DNA from: Leptodactylus fallax
Lineage: Eukaryota > Chordata > Amphibia > Anura > Leptodactylidae
Assembly: GCA_947044405.1 (NCBI GenBank)
Contig: CAMRHE010000156.1
Location: 2,977,001 to 3,041,000 of the forward strand
Reading direction: 5' to 3'
Length of the DNA stretch: 64,000 bases
This document shows positions 20,380-30,571 of this stretch, piece after piece. Position 1 is the stretch's first letter. The number at the start of each line of letters is the position of its first letter. A program made the translations under genes and the position numbers. The notes beneath the pieces are model-generated. The model searched no databases. It was not told the DNA's origin and saw nothing but the letters and a program-made list of their open reading frames with translations.

Positions 20380-22171
20380 ATGGCATCCCTCGATACCATC
20401 CTGGAGCAGATCAGAGCTGCTGCCGGCGTCCATGGTGAGGCCTGGCTGCAGGAGCGGCTGGCTGACATTATGCAGCCTGCCGCCCCCCCCATTAACCCTT
20501 CACTACCCCCGGAGGCGTCTGAGCGGCGGCGGCCGCGCAGGACTCGCCCGCCGGCACGTTTGAGCCCTGATGAGCCCCCTAGGGCCCGGCGACATAGGAG
20601 TCCCTCTCGGGCCCCTCCAGGCCGGGCACCCCGCTCCACTGCTCAGGCGCGGAGGTCCCGGTCTGGGAGGAATCCTGCCAGTCGCCTGGCCCCTGCGGAG
20701 GTGGAGATCCCTGCCACTGGCCTCAGTGGGGGGACCTCCACATCCAGTCTCCATATGGCTACAGCACGTGGTGCAGCGGTCCCCTCCTGTGATGCTCCAG
20801 CGGGAGGGGGACTGTGTCTTCAAGTCCCGTCGGTTCCGGCTTTCCAAGTGCCCTTGGTACAGCAGCGGGAAATTCTGAACGACGAGCAGCACGGCGCTGG
20901 CCCCTCCTTCACGGCACCACAGCCCCGGTCCGAGGTGCATCCAGTGGTTTCAAGTGCATACGCGGGTGCAGGTCAACCTTCCCAGGGATGTCGGTCGTGC
21001 TGCAGCTGTCAGCGGGATGGTTCTCAACAATCAACAGGCGCCAGCGTTCTCCTGTACAGCGACCCAGGTCAGCAGGATGCAGGACCGTCGACTGGTGGGC
21101 CCACAGCACCTACGCAGTCTGGTGAGTACCATTCATTGTCGTGTCCGTTTCCTCCTATTCTAATGTCCCAGGGGTTAGGGATAGATAGGCCGGAGTCCCC
21201 AGTGGGTGGTGGTGTAGCTTCTGAGGGGATTAGGGAGCTATTGGGTAGCGTGAGGGAGCTACTGTCGCGCTGCGAACAGAGTGTTAGCGGTTCCCCGGTG
21301 GCGGCGTGGGTCCCTCCTGCGGTTCAGTCAGTAGCGTCACAGAGTGCGCCGGTGGTAGGGGCTCCGGCGGGTGTCACAGTGTCTGTCCAGACAGATAAAG
21401 AGAAGGTTGATTCGGTGAGGCTAGACGACAGGGCTCGGGGGGGAGGTTTATGTGTGTTTTGAGGGTCCTCTAGGGGCGCATTTAAAAAAGGAAGTGAGGG
21501 AGAAGATTTGGAAGGACGAGTACGTCGAAATCTTTTCCTTGCTCCCTTTAGCTAAATTTAACTTAGACAAGAGTAAGAAGGAGGATAGCAAAAAAGAGGA
21601 GGAAGAAAAACGTAGGTGGCGCCTGATTCCACAGACTTTTGCTAATTGGCTTCAGGCCTTTGCCATTTTAGCGAGTGTCATTGGTGAAAAGGCTCCTGAC
21701 AACTGTTCGGGGCTTTTTTGCTATCAGGACTCTATAGGTGAGGCGTATCGGGTGTATGGGGGTCAGACATGGCTGCGGTATGATGAGCAGTTCCGTCAGC
21801 GTAAGGCGGTTCGGCCCAGCATACGGTGGGACCAGAAAGATATAGGTTTGTGGCTTCGGGTTATGGCGCCAGCTCGCTTTGGCCAGCCCTTTCCTGGGGC
21901 GGCCGGTGGAACCGGCCATGGTGGTCTCAGTTACGGCTCAGGGGGGGCAGGTGCACAGGCCCAGCAACGTTACGGGCTGTGTTGGCAGTTCAATGAAGCC
22001 CAATGTAAATTCGGCTTCAACTGTAGATTCAAACATGCCTGTTCATTCTGCGGAGGGGTGTCCCATGGTGCGGCACGTTGCTTGCGCAAACAAAGGACCA
22101 AGGCCTTGCCTAATAGTGGACAAGGGGCAGACGCCGGTGAAGCTGGAAGCCATGCTTCCGTACCTAAATAG
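20380..22171 (+). CDS. Ngaro Gag-like protein (one frameshift in a G-run)
   Basis: This is the structural RNA-binding protein of the element. The frame starts at the ATG at 20380 (MASLDTILEQIRAAAG) and is rich in Pro, Arg and Ser until about 21440. A one-base shift in a 7-G run (21437-21443) then moves it into the frame reading EGPLGAHLKKEVREKIWKDE. The conserved DIRS/Ngaro gag core follows (EYVEIFSLLPL, RRWRLIPQTFANWLQAF, GLFCYQDSI). The C-terminus holds a CCCH-type finger (C-x7-C-x5-C-x3-H, in CWQFNEAQCKFGFNCRFKH) and a CCHC knuckle (C-x2-C-x4-H-x4-C, in CSFCGGVSHGAARC). The 3' end overlaps the pol frame. I chose the ATG because it follows A1 and the reading frame stays open from it. Confidence 0.8.
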
Positions 22172-23727
22172 TTATGTTAACAGGGAGAGTGCAAAGTTTC
22201 TGGTAGAAGGTTTTAGGGAGGGTTTTAGGATTCCCCTGCCGACGCACACAGTCCCCTTTTGTATAACTAACTTGAGGTCGGCAGCGGAACACTCGGGGGT
22301 GGTGTCCAAAAAACTGAGGAAGGAGGTGGCCTTGGGGCGCATGGCGGGCCCCTTCGCATCACCCCCTTTGGAAGGTTTAATTGTATCTCCTTTGGGGGTG
22401 GTGCCGAAGAAGGAGCCGAATCAGTTTCGGCTCATACATCATTTGTCTTATCCCAAAGGAGCGTCGGTCAACGATGGTATTGCACCCGAGCTTTGTTCGG
22501 TAGTATATACCTCGTTTGATGCAGCTGTGCATTGGGTACGGCGTTGCGGTCCAGGGGCCCTCTTAGCTAAGACGGATGTGGAGGCGGCGTTCAGGTTACT
22601 GCCGGTACACCCTGACAGCGTTAGGTTACTGGGCTGCTACTGGGACGGCGGGTATTACGTGGATCGTTGCCTCCCTATGGGTTGCTCAATATCGTGCGCA
22701 TACTTTGAGGCGTTCAGCACCTTTTTAGAGTCGGTAATTCGGGATGTGGCGGGGGGTTGAGTCAGTGATACACTACCTCGATGATTTCCTCTGTATAGGT
22801 CCGGCGGGCTCCGATGTATGCGCGGTTTTGTTGGCAACCGCGCGGTGGGTCGCCAGTAAGTTTGGGGTACCGTTGTCACCGGAAAAGACTGAGGGTCCGT
22901 GCACTAGATTGAGTTTCTTGGGCATAGAGCTTGACACTGTGGCAATGGAGTTCCGGTTGCCTGGTGACAAGCTGGTTGATCTTAGAGAGAGGGTGAGGCG
23001 TGCTCGTCACATGCGAAAAATTACGTTGCGCGACCTCCAGTCATTGTTAGGCAGTTTAAATTTTGCCTGCCGCATTATCCCCATGGGTAGGATTTTTTGT
23101 CGCCGGCTGGCAGGGGCCATGAACGGGGTGTCAAATCCACGACACTTTATTCGGCTGGGGGTGATACATCGGGAGGACCTGGCAGTATGGGACACTTTTT
23201 TAGACCAGTTCAATGGTAGATCACTGGTCCAGTCAGCAGTGATCGATGTGTTCGATTGTGACCTCTTTACGGATGCGGCAGGGGGCCACGGTTTTGGGGC
23301 CTATTACAGGGGGCAGTGGTGCGCCGCTCCTTGGCCTGCGTCGTGGCGTGAACAAGGTCTGACGCGGAATTTGACTGTACTTGAGTTATTCCCGATTTTA
23401 GTCGCGGTGTCCATATGGGGTGGGGCGTTCCAGGATAAAAAAGTTAGATTTCATTGTGATAACATGTCAGTTGTGTCGGCCATTAATAATGTGACTGCGT
23501 CTTCTCCTCCAGTTATCAAGTTGCTTCAGCGTTTAGTATTGCGTTGCTTGTGCCTGAATGCATGGGTGGTGGCAGTGCATGTTCCGGGGGTTAAAAATGA
23601 CGTTGCTGATTCTTTGTCTCGTTTCCAGTGGGAGCGGTTTCGTGCCCTGGCTCCGGGGGCGGAAGTGGAAGGGATTCCATGTCCTCCAGAATTATGGGAC
23701 TTGGTTTGCGAAAAGCAGGGACATTGA
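21879..23727 (+). CDS. Ngaro reverse transcriptase-RNase H (one frameshift in a G-run)
   Basis: This is the polymerase of the element. Useful homology starts around 22155 (LEAMLPYLNSYVN). RT motifs follow in order: LIVSPLGVVPKKEPNQFRLI, HHLSYPKGASVNDGI, LLAKTDVEAAFRLLPVH (first catalytic Asp), LPMGCSISCAYFEAFS and, after the shift, HYLDDFLC with the catalytic Asp pair. The shift is one base in the 6-G run at about 22749-22754. RNase H follows with LFTDAAGGHGFGAYY (Asp), LTVLELFPILVAV (Glu), HCDNMSVVSAIN (Asp) and DVADSLSR (Asp). The pol frame overlaps gag upstream by about 290 bases and the recombinase downstream by 100. Apart from the G-run shift there are no stops. Confidence 0.9.
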
Positions 23728-24609
23728 TTCAGGCATCGTTGGCCCCCGGCACCTGGGATAAGTATTCAAGGGCTTGGCAGCTTTGGGAGGATTGGGTGGG
23801 AGATTTAGGTCAGGTACATACTGATGAGGATAGGGTTGGGGCTTTATTGTTCTTGTTAAGCCGTTGGTCTTCAGATGGATGGTCCGTGGCGAAAGTTAAT
23901 GGTGCGGTAGCGGCGTTGGCATTTGGTTTCAAGTTGAGGGGTTTGGCGGACTTTACCAAACATTTCTTGGTTCAACGTGCGCTTAAGGGGTTCCGCAGGG
24001 GCAGGGGAAGTAGTGACACACGGCGCCCGGTTACATTTCAGCTTTTGGAGCGTTTGGGGTTGGAACTGGGCCGTTTTTGTTCTTCGCACTATGAATGCGT
24101 TTTGTTTCACCTGGCTTTTTCTCTAGCCTTTTTCGGGGCTCTCAGGGTGGGTGAGTTGGTGTCCGTGTCGACTAAGCGGCCGGGTGGTTTACAGGTGGAT
24201 GATGTGTACATGGAGGAAGGGGTCCTAGTGGTCAGGGTTCGCAGGTCTAAGACGGATCAGGCGGGGGCAGGGAAGTATCTGCGCCTGGGTGCGGTTGTAG
24301 GGTCAGATATGTGCCCGGTGCGTTGTTTGCTTGTTTTTCGGGGGGTTGGTTCCAGCTTCTGCGGGCGGTCCCCTCCTGCGTCATGAGGATGGTTCGTTCC
24401 TTTCCCGTTATCAGTTCTCGGCTGTTTTTAGGGGTTGTTTGGACTCGCTGGGCCTTGACGCCTCTCGATATGCTCCACACTCTTTTCGCATTGGCGCAGC
24501 GACAGAAGCAGCTAGTTGGGGGTTGAGCTCGGAGGTGGTCCGACGTATCGGTAGGTGGGAATCGCAGAGGTATAGATCATACATACGTCCACACCTTGCC
24601 CAAATGTGA
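23628..24609 (+). CDS. Ngaro tyrosine recombinase (one frameshift in a G-run)
   Basis: This is the enzyme that integrates the circular DNA form. An N-terminal SAM-like region includes LAPGTWDKYSRAWQLWEDWV. The catalytic domain shows the first Arg in FFGALRVGELVSV and a Lys in VRRSKTDQAGAGKY. After a one-base shift in the 6-G run at about 24340-24345 come HSFRIGAATEAASWGL (His-x-x-Arg) and IGRWESQRYRSYIRPH with the nucleophilic Tyr. All R-K-HxxR-W-Y signature residues are visible. The frame begins inside the end of the RNase H frame, as is common for DIRS-order elements, and ends at a TGA next to the hydrolase frame. Confidence 0.9.
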
Positions 24610-25264
24610 ATCATTGTGTTGTTGGGTATTTTCTCCGCCCTCCCCCTACTTTATTTCTTCTTTCGTAGGCCCTTCTGCTCGGTTAGTCTGGATCTTCGGC
24701 CATTCTTTTGTGTTCTGGGGCGCGGAGAGGGCCGGCGTGCGGCGGAATGGTCGGCAGCTGGGGTTCGACAGGGCTGCGGTCGTTGTACGTTGGATTGGAG
24801 TCCGAGGTATGGTGTGGAGTCGGGTCATGCCCGAAATCCACAGGTGCACGAGGTTGGATCGGTCTCCGGACATTATCGTGATACATGCTGGTGGCAATGA
24901 CCTGGGGGTTCGTCCCTTTCGCGATTTAGTGAGGGACATAAAGTATGACCTGTTGAGGTTGTGGTCCATGTTTCCGGGGATTGTTACCGTGTGGTCCGAT
25001 ATTGTACCGAGAAAAACATGGCGGGAGGCTAGGTCTGTTGAAAGGCTCAACAAGGCCAGGATTAAGGTTAACCGGGCTGTTGCGGGGTTTGTGTCCAGGA
25101 ACGGCGGTGTGTGCGTGCGGCACAAGGAGTTGGAGTCTGGGGAGGGGGAGTTTTGGTTGCGGGACGGGGTCCATCTGAATGCGGTGGGTATAGATTTGTG
25201 GACGCTAGGTATCCAGGAGGGTGTTGAGAGGGCCCTGGAAGTGTGGCGGGTCTCTCACGCTTAA
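24596..25264 (+). CDS. Ngaro SGNH/GDSL-type hydrolase ORF
   Basis: An open frame of about 220 codons; recognisable homology begins around 24680. It shows block I VWIFGHSFVFWGAE with the candidate nucleophile Ser in GHS, block III IIVIHAGGNDLG with Gly and Asn, and block V LRDGVHLNAVGIDLW with the Asp-x-x-His pair. These are the catalytic and oxyanion residues of SGNH esterases and acetylhydrolases. Ngaro retrotransposons are known to carry such a captured domain; its substrate is unknown. The frame has no normal ATG before the homology begins. A pyrimidine tract ending CTTTCGTAG just before the domain (24650-24668) could be a splice acceptor. The frame is uninterrupted, suggesting recent selection or recent insertion. 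Confidence 0.88.
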   Translation: MPKCESLCCWVFSPPSPYFISSFVGPSARLVWIFGHSFVFWGAERAGVRRNGRQLGFDRAAVVVRWIGVRGMVWSRVMPEIHRCTRLDRSPDIIVIHAGGNDLGVRPFRDLVRDIKYDLLRLWSMFPGIVTVWSDIVPRKTWREARSVERLNKARIKVNRAVAGFVSRNGGVCVRHKELESGEGEFWLRDGVHLNAVGIDLWTLGIQEGVERALEVWRVSHA

Positions 25265-25285
25265 GGGATTAAGGCGTGCTCGCAG

Positions 25286-25857
25286 TGGCGGGTGGGGTCC
25301 TTGGAGTTGGTGGTCAATTGGCTAAAAGGGTGGAGTCAAAGGTAGGCTCCACCTATACATTTGGTGGTAATTGCACATTTTGGTGGATGGCCTGGCGCAC
25401 GGTGAACGGTTACAGGGTAAATTGGCCCTGGGAGCTGGTACATGGAAGAAGGAGTTCGTCTTTATTCATGGTGCCGCCGAGCCGGTGGTCGCGGCTGGTG
25501 GTAAATTTATGGTGTGGTTATGTTAGCGCCAGGCCGGGGGATTGATAGTTTTTTGTAGCTCCAAGGACTCTTACCCAGGTTAAGCGTTTATTGTTAAATT
25601 ATTTTAAGTTATGCAAATTATAATAAGTTATACTTGTTGTTATTTATTTGTTGTTTGTTAATAAATACGGCTGCTGTGGCCGATTTAATCCAACCCTTTG
25701 GTCTTGGTTTATTTCTAAGGGGGTGGGGGGGTTTGAGAGCTGGGGGGCAGGGGTCGAGGCTGGAAAAGAGGGGGAAGGCATTTAGGCCCAGCAGTTTGGG
25801 TATCAAAGGTGGTGGGGGGTTCATAGGGGGGACCCCGTTATCAGCAATGCCCAGTCA
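25286..25857 (+). repeat. Ngaro split direct repeat B1
   Basis: 572 bp starting TGGCGGGTGGGGTCCTTGGA, beginning 21 bases after the hydrolase stop codon. It is repeated at 26123-26696 with only a few single-base length differences in G-runs. It contains AATAAA (about 25661-25666), so polyadenylation signals occur in both B copies. It abuts A2 directly. Confidence 0.88.
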
Positions 25858-26040
25858 GGGGAGACCGGAGCGCTGCGCAGTAAAGCGCAGGGATCTTGAC
25901 TGGGGTGGGCTGTAGGGGGACCAATAACGCGCTAGGGCGCGAAGAATTGGGGGCGGGGCTTAACCCCGTTCGAATTGACTATGCCGCGCAGCCCGGGAAG
26001 CGGCCATTCCGGGAGCTGCGCGGCATGCTAACGAGCGGTC
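25858..26040 (+). repeat. Ngaro split direct repeat A2
   Basis: A 183-bp copy of A1 in the same orientation. The differences seen are a GGGCGGGC/GGTGGGC change and a one-G insertion before AGCTGCGCGG. It lies between B1 and a short linker. Confidence 0.88.
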
Positions 26041-26122
26041 CCTCCCTCCCTCCCGTTTTTTTTTCTCTTTCTTGGGCTATTTTAACTTGTTTATCTTTTT
26101 GCAGGTGGTGTCACGGTGGCCT
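26041..26122 (+). promoter_or_regulatory. A2-B2 linker with splice-acceptor-like sequence
   Basis: This 82-bp unique linker is pyrimidine-rich and contains CTATTTTAACTTG followed by TTTATCTTTTTGCAG at about 26090-26105. That is a textbook branch-like motif, pyrimidine tract and CAG. No matching donor or transcript is known, so function is inference. Confidence 0.35.
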
Positions 26123-26696
26123 TGGCGGGTGGGGTCCTTGGAGTTGGTGGTCAATTGGCTAAAAGGGTGGAGTCAAAGGTAGGCTCCACCTATACATTTG
26201 GTGGTAATTGCACATTTTGGTGGATGGCCTGGCGCACGGTGAACGGTTACAGGGTAAATTGGCCCTGGGAGCTGGTACATGGAAGAAGGAGTTCGTCTTT
26301 ATTCATGGTGCCGCCGAGCCGGTGGTCGCGGCTGGTGGTAAATTTATGGTGTGGTTATGTTAGCGCCAGGCCGGGGGGATTGATAGTTTTTTGTAGCTCC
26401 AAGGACTCTTACCCAGGTTAAGCGTTTATTGTTAAATTATTTTAAGTTATGCAAATTATAATAAGTTATACTTGTTGTTATTTATTTGTTGTTTGTTAAT
26501 AAATACGGCTGCTGTGGCCGATTTAATCCAACCCTTTGGTCTTGGTTTATTTCTAAGGGGGTGGGGGGTTTGAGAGCTGGGGGGCAGGGGTCGAGGCTGG
26601 AAAAGAGGGGGGAAGGCATTTAGGCCCAGCAGTTTGGGTATCAAAGGTGGTGGGGGGTTCATAGGGGGACCCCGTTATCAGCAATGCCCAGTCAGG
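26123..26696 (+). repeat. Ngaro split direct repeat B2
   Basis: A copy of B1 in direct orientation, ending AGCAATGCCCAGTCAGG. It forms the right end of the element, after which the sequence turns into homopolymer-rich DNA. Confidence 0.88.
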
Positions 26697-26908
26697 TGTT
26701 TTTCCCCCCCAAAAAGGGGGACCCATGTGTGGGCGGAGGAGAAATTCCCCCCCCTGTGGCCCCCCTGTGGGGGGGGGGAGAGGGGACAAAAAAATGTGAG
26801 GGGGGAAAATGGGGGGAAAAATCCGGGGTTTTGGGGGGGGGGGGGGGGGGGGGGCCGGGCGGGGGGGGGGGCGCTTGTTGATGAAAAAAAGAGGGGGGGG
26901 GGGCCCCA

Positions 26909-26949
<41 letters not shown>

Positions 26950-27000
26950 GGGGCCCCCCCCACGAAAAAAAGGGGAGGGAGAAAAAAAAGAAGGGTAAAA
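26697..27000. other. Homopolymer-rich sequence, probable assembly artefact
   Basis: G-, C- and A-runs of up to about 30 bases fill this stretch next to the right end of Ngaro. Apparent proline-rich or glycine-rich frames on both strands are products of the runs and not genes. Confidence 0.75.
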
Positions 27001-28769
27001 AGACATGCACCATAAATATATACAAAATAAATTAGTTTATTGAACTCATATAGGAGACACACAAATATATTAAAAACATTTAAAAATTCACAAATAACAC
27101 AAGAGTCCACGCTATATGAGTGGACCCTATGCTGTTGGAGTGGGTGCAGCTTCGTCTGGGGTATAAATCTCACACACTCTCCATATCATATTTAAGGTGC
27201 CTCCAACCAATTGAAGAGTTCATACACAGAAGAGTACTCACAGATGTCTAATAAATGTGATGATTCATTAAGCTGTTCACTTGTTAATGCCTCCTGGGCA
27301 TGACTGACATCTTCCTCACAGTCCCCTCACTTCCTGACGTCACAAAGAAGCTGTTAATCATGCCAAGGAGCTGTGATTGCCAAGTAGACAGCGTGACTAG
27401 GCTGAAGCTGCTCCCAGCCCACAACAACTTCTTAGGTTAATCGGTCTCCTCTCCCTGCACATCTGCATGTGTTCTCCTGCAAACTGGCAGAAATCAGTGC
27501 TAGTATATGCAGCTTCACTTCAACCAGTGGTAACATGGGATCTACTGGGATACAGGCATAGTCTTGCTTTAATTTTAAAGTCTAGATTCTTGACTACGGT
27601 ACAGAACTAATAATTTTTTTTTTTGACAAATTAGAAAAGAGAAGAAGAGGAGAAAGCCAAACTCACATCAGTAGAGAAATCTTTCAAGTTTCACTAAACA
27701 GCTTCACAGTCACTGTATTTAACCATTTACTAACCAGGTAGGTAAATAGCATTTATTCCCTATGACATGGTGTCAACAACTGGCAAATGTGAAGGAAGTA
27801 AAATTATGATAAGGTTGGCGTTACATTAATGATTATAATATGTTCTTGGAAATTTAACTATTAGACTGCCTCATTAACTAGCTAATGCCCATACCATTTT
27901 CCAAGGTTGCATGAAAAAGATTAACAGAATTTATAAGGTAGATTCAAGGTACAAGCCACATGCCAGACAGCTGGATACAACAGCTGGGTACAGTCATCGT
28001 TCTCCGCTTGGTCACAGAAAAAAAAACACATGTCTTGGAGAATGCGCAGGCAATAGAGAGAACATTACTTAGAGAATGTATCTGCTGATCCATCATAAAC
28101 ACAGACAAGATAATTCATAGTCTTGTTTTAGCTCTTAAACTTAGTTTAAGGCCTGTGGTAATGTAATGAGTGATTTTCCTTGTCTCCCACTAATTTGCAC
28201 TGGGCTTCATCCAACTTTCTCCCTAAATTATAAACTGTACATAAGGTCACATTCCCTGCACTGAGCCTTTGCTTGTGATGCATTTATCCAGGACAGTAGT
28301 CTATAAATGTTACTAGTAAATGATACATAGTAAAAACAAACATCCAAGTCCAACCAAAATCATCAAGAAGGTAATGAACCTAGTATCATCCGCCGGTATG
28401 TGTATAACTTCAATGTCTCTTATTTACACCATATTTATATGGCTCCACAGAACCTTTTTATCCACTTTTTGACTAGACCATTTTCCCTGGTAAGAGGGCT
28501 ATAACTTTTTTTGGTGATACATAGGGCTTTTTTTAATGTCTTTTTTATTTTTGCATGAGTTTTCTTTTTTTTTAATATCCAGGAAAATGTAAACAAAAAG
28601 CAAGGGTAAATGTGTCTGTTTTTCACATTTTTCATGTTTTTTGTATAGCACTAAGTATAGCACTCTCCATTACAGAGAATTCCATGTAGGTGACACATTC
28701 TTTTGTGTTGCTGGGGGTGGGACTAGAATCTATGATGTAGGCATGGTAACACTTTTTTTTAATTTGATA
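27001..28769. other. Intron sequence, nothing recognised
   Basis: Normal AT-rich intron composition returns at about 27005. No exon or repeat family was identified apart from short A- and T-runs. Confidence 0.5.
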
Positions 28770-29759
28770 CAAGTGCATCTCAATAAATTAGAATATCATC
28801 AAAAAGTTATTTTTTTTTTTTAAGTAATTCAGTTGATAAAGTGAAACACATGTATTATACTGAGTCATTACAAACAGAGTGAACTTTTTCAAGTGGTTAT
28901 TTATGTTAATGTTGATGATTATGGCTTACAGCCAAGGAAAAGCCAAAAGTCATTATCTCAGAAAATTAGAATATTATATAAAACCAACTGTAAAAAATAA
29001 TTTAACACAGAAATGTTGGCCATATGAAAAGTATGTACAGTAAATGCACTCAATACTTGGTTGGGGCTCCTTTTGCATGAATGACTGCATCAATGTGGCG
29101 TGGCATGGAGGCGATCAGCCTGTGGCACTGCAGAGGTGTTATGGAAGCCCAGATTGCTTTGATAGCAGCCTTCAGTTCGTCTGCATTGTTGGGTCTGGTG
29201 ACTCTCATCTTCCTCTTGACAATACCCCAGTCCACTCCTTGTGAATCTCCCCCAAATTTTTGAATGGCCTTTTCTTAACAATCCTATCAAGGCTGCAGTT
29301 ATCCCGGTTGCTTGTGCACCTTTTTCTACCACTCTTTTTCCTTCCACTCAACTTTCCATTAATATGCTTTTATACAGCACTCTGTGAACAGCCAGCTTCT
29401 TTAGCAATGACCCTTTGTGGCTTACTCTCCTTGTGGAGTGTGTCAATGACTGCCTTCTGGGCATCTATCAAGTCAGCAGTCTTCCCCATGATTGTGTTGC
29501 CTACTGAACCAGACTAAGGGACCTTTTAAAATGCTTAGGAAGCCTTTGCAGGTGTTTTGGGTTAATCTAATTTTCTGAGATAATGACTTTTGGGTTTTCC
29601 TTGGCTGTAAGCCATAATCATCAACATTAACATAAACACTTGAAAAAGTTCACTCTGTTTGTAATGACTCAATATAATATATGTGTTTCACTTTTTCAAT
29701 TGAATTACTAAAACAAAATTAACTTTTTGATGATATTCTAATTTATTGAGATGCACTTG
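28770..29759 (-). mobile_element. Tc1/mariner element with ~220-bp TIRs, internally deleted
   Basis: Both ends read CAAGTGCATCTCAATAAATT in inverted orientation and stay paired for about 220 bp, including TGATTATGGCTTACAGCCAA and AAAAGTCATTATCTCAGAAA. TA duplications flank the element (28768-28769 and 29760-29761). At 990 bp it is about 60 percent of an autonomous copy. Only the two ends of the transposase gene remain. Confidence 0.92.
29047..29489 (-). pseudogene. Tc1-type transposase remnant (N- and C-termini only)
   Basis: The minus strand starts with ATG at 29489 (MGKTADLIDAQKAVIDTLHK, then RVIAKEAGCSQSAV), the first helix-turn-helix of a Tc1 transposase, and meets a stop soon after. From about 29235 it resumes with the C-terminal end (ELKAAIKAIWASITPLQCHR, then DAVIHAKGAPTKY). 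All three catalytic acidic positions lie in the deleted middle, so this copy could only be moved in trans. Confidence 0.85.
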
Positions 29760-29797
29760 TATATTAGCCCCGGTTACCATAGGAATGCTACCTCTTA

Positions 29798-30215
29798 AGG
29801 GTGGGTTCACACTTGCGGCAGCACTCCATCCGCCGCGAATCCGACCTAAATGTCGAAAAACTGCATAGGGGCTGGATAGGGGAAGGTTTGCGATGCATTG
29901 CTTAAAACCCCATTCACTTGAATGGGGTTTTAAAGCAATGCGCGGGTGTGCGCTTACACCCTCTGCACCGCGAAGCCAGTTTTTTCATCGGAAACAAAGT
30001 CCTGCATGTCCGACTTTGTTTCCAGTGAAAAAAACGGCTTCGTGGCGCAGAGGTTGTAAGCGCATACCCTCGCATTGCTTTAAAACCCCATTCAAGTGAA
30101 TGGGGTTTTAAGCAATGCGTCGCAAACCTTCCGCTATCCAGCCCCTACACAGTTTTCCGACATTTAGGTCAGATTCGCGGCGAATGGAGTGCCGCCGCAA
30201 GTGTGAACTCACCCT
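29798..30215. mobile_element. Near-perfect 418-bp palindromic MITE
   Basis: The left half (AGGGTGGGTTCACACTTGCG at the start) is the reverse complement of the right half (complement of the end: AGGGTGAGTTCACACTTGCG) over almost its whole length. The centre is around 30004. Each arm contains its own hairpin, AAAACCCCATTCACTTGAAT with its complement. There is no coding capacity. Confidence 0.9.
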
Positions 30216-30534
30216 GACCTGAACCACAGTGCTAATCTGGTTTCATTAGGACCCTGCAGCTCCTACACTTCCCAACACCCAGTTGATCACATGACCACTG
30301 GGGAGAAGCCCCCCATCTTGTCAGTTCCCATATCTGTACACACAGCACTCATTGTAATAAACTGTCCCTGTCTTCTCTTTGGGATATCCATATTTTAATA
30401 ACAGCTGGCTCCCTGTTCCTTCAGCAGCACAATGTCGTGCAGATGCTTAAATCTGCGAGGATTTACAGGTACGGCATACATATAAAGTGAACAGGCAATT
30501 GTAAACAGGTTACTAAAGCCTTCTTGATATTTGG

Positions 30535-30571
<37 letters not shown>

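Larger units (their letters stand above)
20166..26696 (+). mobile_element. Ngaro-type DIRS-order retrotransposon with SGNH hydrolase
   Basis: The 6.5-kb element carries, in order, gag, reverse transcriptase-RNase H, tyrosine recombinase and an SGNH/GDSL hydrolase in overlapping frames. It is bounded by split direct repeats A1 (20166-20348), B1 (25286-25857), A2 (25858-26040) and B2 (26123-26696). Such elements replicate through RNA and insert with a tyrosine recombinase rather than an integrase, so they leave no target duplication. The A1...B1-A2-B2 layout, the lack of a DAM-type methylase and the hydrolase all point to the Ngaro group rather than classical DIRS1 (established knowledge of the families). 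Its GC content is far above the surrounding intron. Both ends abut homopolymer-rich sequence. Confidence 0.93.

Noticed and set aside
20241..20940. Minus-strand frames of 130-145 codons opposite the Ngaro gag gene
   Set aside because: They are antisense shadows of a GC-rich Pro/Arg/Ser coding region and show no recognisable domain.
26553..27173. Long proline- and phenylalanine-rich open frames over the right flank of Ngaro
   Set aside because: They consist of translated homopolymer runs, are open on both strands and have no domain. They are sequence artefacts.
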